From contig NZ_JBPWOA010000017.1 in NCBI RefSeq assembly GCF_051781005.1, positions 124,001 to 188,000 of the forward strand: a stretch of DNA of 64,000 nt. The letters run 5' to 3'. Made by a program: the position numbers and the translations under genes. Numbering within the stretch: position 1 is the first letter of the stretch; each line of letters begins with the position of its first letter. The notes under the pieces are model-generated. The model did no database searches. It was given only the letters and a program-made list of their open reading frames with translations, and was not told the origin of the DNA. The DNA is from Anabaena sp051781005. Its GTDB lineage: Bacteria; Cyanobacteriota; Cyanobacteriia; Cyanobacteriales; Nostocaceae. Below are positions 62,173-64,000 of the stretch, one piece after another.

Positions 62173-63627
62173 TTATTGATTGTTTGATTTAATTAGTTTT
62201 GGTTCTAGTTCTCTAACATGAGCAGGTGTAAGAGCCTGACATAATTCATAAGAGTGAGTTGCTAGAATATATTGATTGCTAGGAGACCATTGTTCTAAAT
62301 CAGCTATTATTTGATATTGCCAATCTGGATGTAGTGCAATTTCAATTTCATCCATTAAAACAATAGCATCTTCGATTTTATTATATTTTATCCACATATA
62401 AATACTTAATCTTTTCAATTCACCATGACTTAAATCTTCGGGATAAATTTCTATACTATCATCACCTTTATCTAGTTTAAATTTTACCTTAGAAAAGTCT
62501 TTGGCAATAGTTACTTTTTTATTCACTAAAATTAAATTTAGATCATTTAATAATGCTTTGTATCTAGTACCATAATTACCTTCAGTATCAATAGCATCTC
62601 TAAAATCTTCATCTCTAGCGGTTGTAAATGCTTTAATTAATAAATCTACTGGCGCAAAATCATAAGTAAAAAAGCCTGGTAATTGAGATTTAGACCATTT
62701 TAAATCTAAATCATAATCTCTATGACTATTTTGTTGAAATAATAATCTTCTCGATGTTTGAGAAGTAAATAAAAATACTTGGCTAATAGGAGCAGCTAAA
62801 AAGATTTTATTAGAAGTTTTGTCTAACCAATCTTCAGCTTGATTTATATCTAAATTATTATCTATTTGAAAAAGTAAAACTTCATCTTCCTCTTTATTTA
62901 AACCTGAAGAATAATTACAGATGTACAGCAGATTTTGATTAGCTAAATAACTAGATAACTTTTGAATTATAATTCTTAATTTTGCTTGTTTATGGGAAAA
63001 ATCATCAAGATTTATTTTATATATTTCAAGCATATTTTCAAGTTCTTCTTTAAATTCGTCAATTGTTGAAAGTCTTGATCTTAGTTTAATGATTCCAGAA
63101 CTTCTTAAATCACCCATGACTTCCATTAATCGGTTACGCTTCATGGAATCACTGGCGATTTTTTGATCAATTTCTAGTTTATTAATTGCTTTTTCTATTT
63201 GTTCAATATCTTGTTCTGTTTTGGATATTTTCTTCGTAATATTTTCTCTTTCCTGAAAATTAGATAATCTAAAATCCTCATTGTCTTTATATCCGTTATC
63301 TTGCTGTTTTTCAATATAAGTATTTTTACAAACTAAAAACCTGAGTTCAACTTCCTGTTCACCATCCCAGATATTTATAGTTGCTAACTCTCTTTCGCTA
63401 CTATCATCATTAACAACAAAACCCTGAAGTAAGTTTTTTATGAAAACCTTTCTTTCTGGATTTGTACAGCAATGTAATAAAATAAAAATCAATTGCAAAA
63501 GCGTACTTTTACCCCCGCCATTTTGACTTCCTAAAGGGAAAATATTGGGTGAGAAATTTTTATCAAACTTAATATCAACATCTTTTAAAATTCGGAAATC
63601 TGGTACTCGAATTCTTAATAACTTCAT
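62173..63627 (-). CDS. AAA/SMC-like ATPase (OLD/AAA_15-AAA_21 type)
   Basis: 484 residues. An N-terminal strand set (KLLRIRVPDFRILKDVDIKF) leads to Walker A GSQNGGGKSTLL (~33-44). Residues ~125-235 form a charged helical coiled coil, then YPEDLSHGELKRLSIYMW (signature-like), Walker B AIVLMDEIEIALHP and the H-loop ILATHSYELC. This is the RecF/SMC/OLD-like ATPase arrangement seen in anti-phage systems such as PARIS, Gabija and retron-type modules. The base composition is clearly more AT-rich than neighbouring genes, and no HIP1 site is seen in it, suggesting recent acquisition. Confidence 0.75.
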   Translation of the reverse strand: MKLLRIRVPDFRILKDVDIKFDKNFSPNIFPLGSQNGGGKSTLLQLIFILLHCCTNPERKVFIKNLLQGFVVNDDSSERELATINIWDGEQEVELRFLVCKNTYIEKQQDNGYKDNEDFRLSNFQERENITKKISKTEQDIEQIEKAINKLEIDQKIASDSMKRNRLMEVMGDLRSSGIIKLRSRLSTIDEFKEELENMLEIYKINLDDFSHKQAKLRIIIQKLSSYLANQNLLYICNYSSGLNKEEDEVLLFQIDNNLDINQAEDWLDKTSNKIFLAAPISQVFLFTSQTSRRLLFQQNSHRDYDLDLKWSKSQLPGFFTYDFAPVDLLIKAFTTARDEDFRDAIDTEGNYGTRYKALLNDLNLILVNKKVTIAKDFSKVKFKLDKGDDSIEIYPEDLSHGELKRLSIYMWIKYNKIEDAIVLMDEIEIALHPDWQYQIIADLEQWSPSNQYILATHSYELCQALTPAHVRELEPKLIKSNNQ

Positions 63628-63714
63628 TTGAGTTTGCTTCCTTGATAAAGATTACATCTTAGAATTACGTTGTTAATAGCGAATTATTGCTAATTTCTAG
63701 CATACTTTATGAGA

Positions 63715-63731
63715 GGTGGGCATTGCCCACC
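63715..63731. repeat. Palindrome GGTGGGCA-T-TGCCCACC
   Basis: 8-bp perfect arms, related to 3771-3791. It lies between the AAA operon and the dapL fragment. Confidence 0.65.
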
Positions 63732-63759
63732 ATTAGATTTTAAAGGATTTTACAACCTA

Positions 63760-63876
63760 CTAAACCTTAAACTTCTCAGTGATCCGCTTCATTGCTTCTT
63801 CCACATTTTCCCCACTGTTAAACGCAGAAATACGGAAATAACCTTCACCCGCAGCACCAAAACCAGAACCAGGTGT
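63760..63876 (-). pseudogene. dapL: C-terminal fragment of LL-diaminopimelate aminotransferase, homology broken
   Basis: Minus-strand codons 63876 to 63760 read TPGSGFGAAGEGYFRISAFN followed by SGENVEEAMKRITEKFKV and a stop, the conserved end of DapL, which makes LL-diaminopimelate for lysine and cell wall. Immediately upstream the expected VVG codons are replaced by unrelated sequence (AGCC-TCTTGCT-GGCT hairpin, then no dapL-like frame to the window edge). An inserted element or rearrangement is likely. The rest of the gene may lie outside the window. Confidence 0.6.
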
Positions 63877-64000
63877 TAGCCTCTTGCTGGCTTTCATCCC
63901 TTACCTAAATGACAGCTAAGTTTTTTCGCCCAGCTATAAAACTTAACCTCAAGGATTTTCAGCCTTTTTTCTTAATAAAATTTCAAATTGATCAACCAAG
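63877..64000. other. Non-dapL DNA interrupting dapL, possible insertion-element end
   Basis: The first bases form AGCC...GGCT followed by TTTCATCCCTTACC, a hairpin-plus-tetranucleotide arrangement seen at the ends of IS200/IS605-family elements. No transposase frame is visible in the 124 bp available. Confidence 0.35.

Noticed and set aside
61183..63627. Calling the AAA/TOPRIM pair Gabija
   Set aside because: In Gabija the ATPase and TOPRIM are in one protein (GajA) with a UvrD-like helicase partner; here they are separate and no helicase is present.

Overview
The window comes from a filamentous, heterocyst-forming cyanobacterium (Nostocales). The evidence is the right-hand end of a nif cluster (hesA, hesB, the heterocyst ferredoxin fdxH, feoA, and a mop molybdate-binding gene), an uptake-hydrogenase maturation protease (hupW), the HIP1 octamer GCGATCGC scattered through genes, and many heptameric short tandem repeats. 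CruP, type-II NADH dehydrogenase and several cyanobacteria-only small proteins agree. The genus cannot be fixed from this sequence alone.

Layout. 0-7 kb: nif tail, two lipid- or hydroxylase-like genes, mop, then ankyrin, SagB-type dehydrogenase and an unknown gene, followed by hupW and a SET protein. 7-20.5 kb: housekeeping genes (NDH-2, Ddl, threonine synthase) mixed with membrane proteins (DUF4112, YihY/BrkB, DUF389) and large conserved unknowns. 20.5-22.8 kb: gene-poor and repeat-rich, with a run of minus-strand terminator-like hairpins and several MITE-like elements. 22.8-31.3 kb: IspH, a membrane-anchored SGNH hydrolase, an Amt ammonium transporter with a possible NtcA site, a CHASE2 serine/threonine kinase and an AI-2E family permease. 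31.7-38.7 kb: CruP, a tandem pair of membrane paralogues, a PanE-like reductase, a fasciclin protein and a small double-glycine peptide that looks like a RiPP precursor. 38.8-54.8 kb: GlyS, MurD, an exported DUF1400 hydrolase, an M28 peptidase, a UreH/ferric-reductase-like fusion with an exported partner, GalE, an ABC exporter and a lytic transglycosylase. 54.9-61 kb: a 3.4-kb block bounded by a ~180-bp inverted repeat, then YebC and a sugar-type solute-binding lipoprotein. 61.2-63.6 kb: an AT-rich two-gene AAA-ATPase plus TOPRIM-like operon that looks like an anti-phage module. It is followed by a dapL 3' fragment whose homology stops abruptly about 125 bp from the window end.

The most striking feature of the window as a whole is how dispersed repeats meet genes. 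Heptamer repeats and MITE ends repeatedly supply stop codons and C-terminal tails (at least eight genes). One repeat has also supplied the start of an exported protein, and one has inserted in frame inside MurD. The other leads are the AAA/TOPRIM operon, the hairpin array at 21.5-21.8 kb and the orphan peptide at 37.1 kb. No tRNA, rRNA, CRISPR array, intact transposase or integrase gene was recognised.
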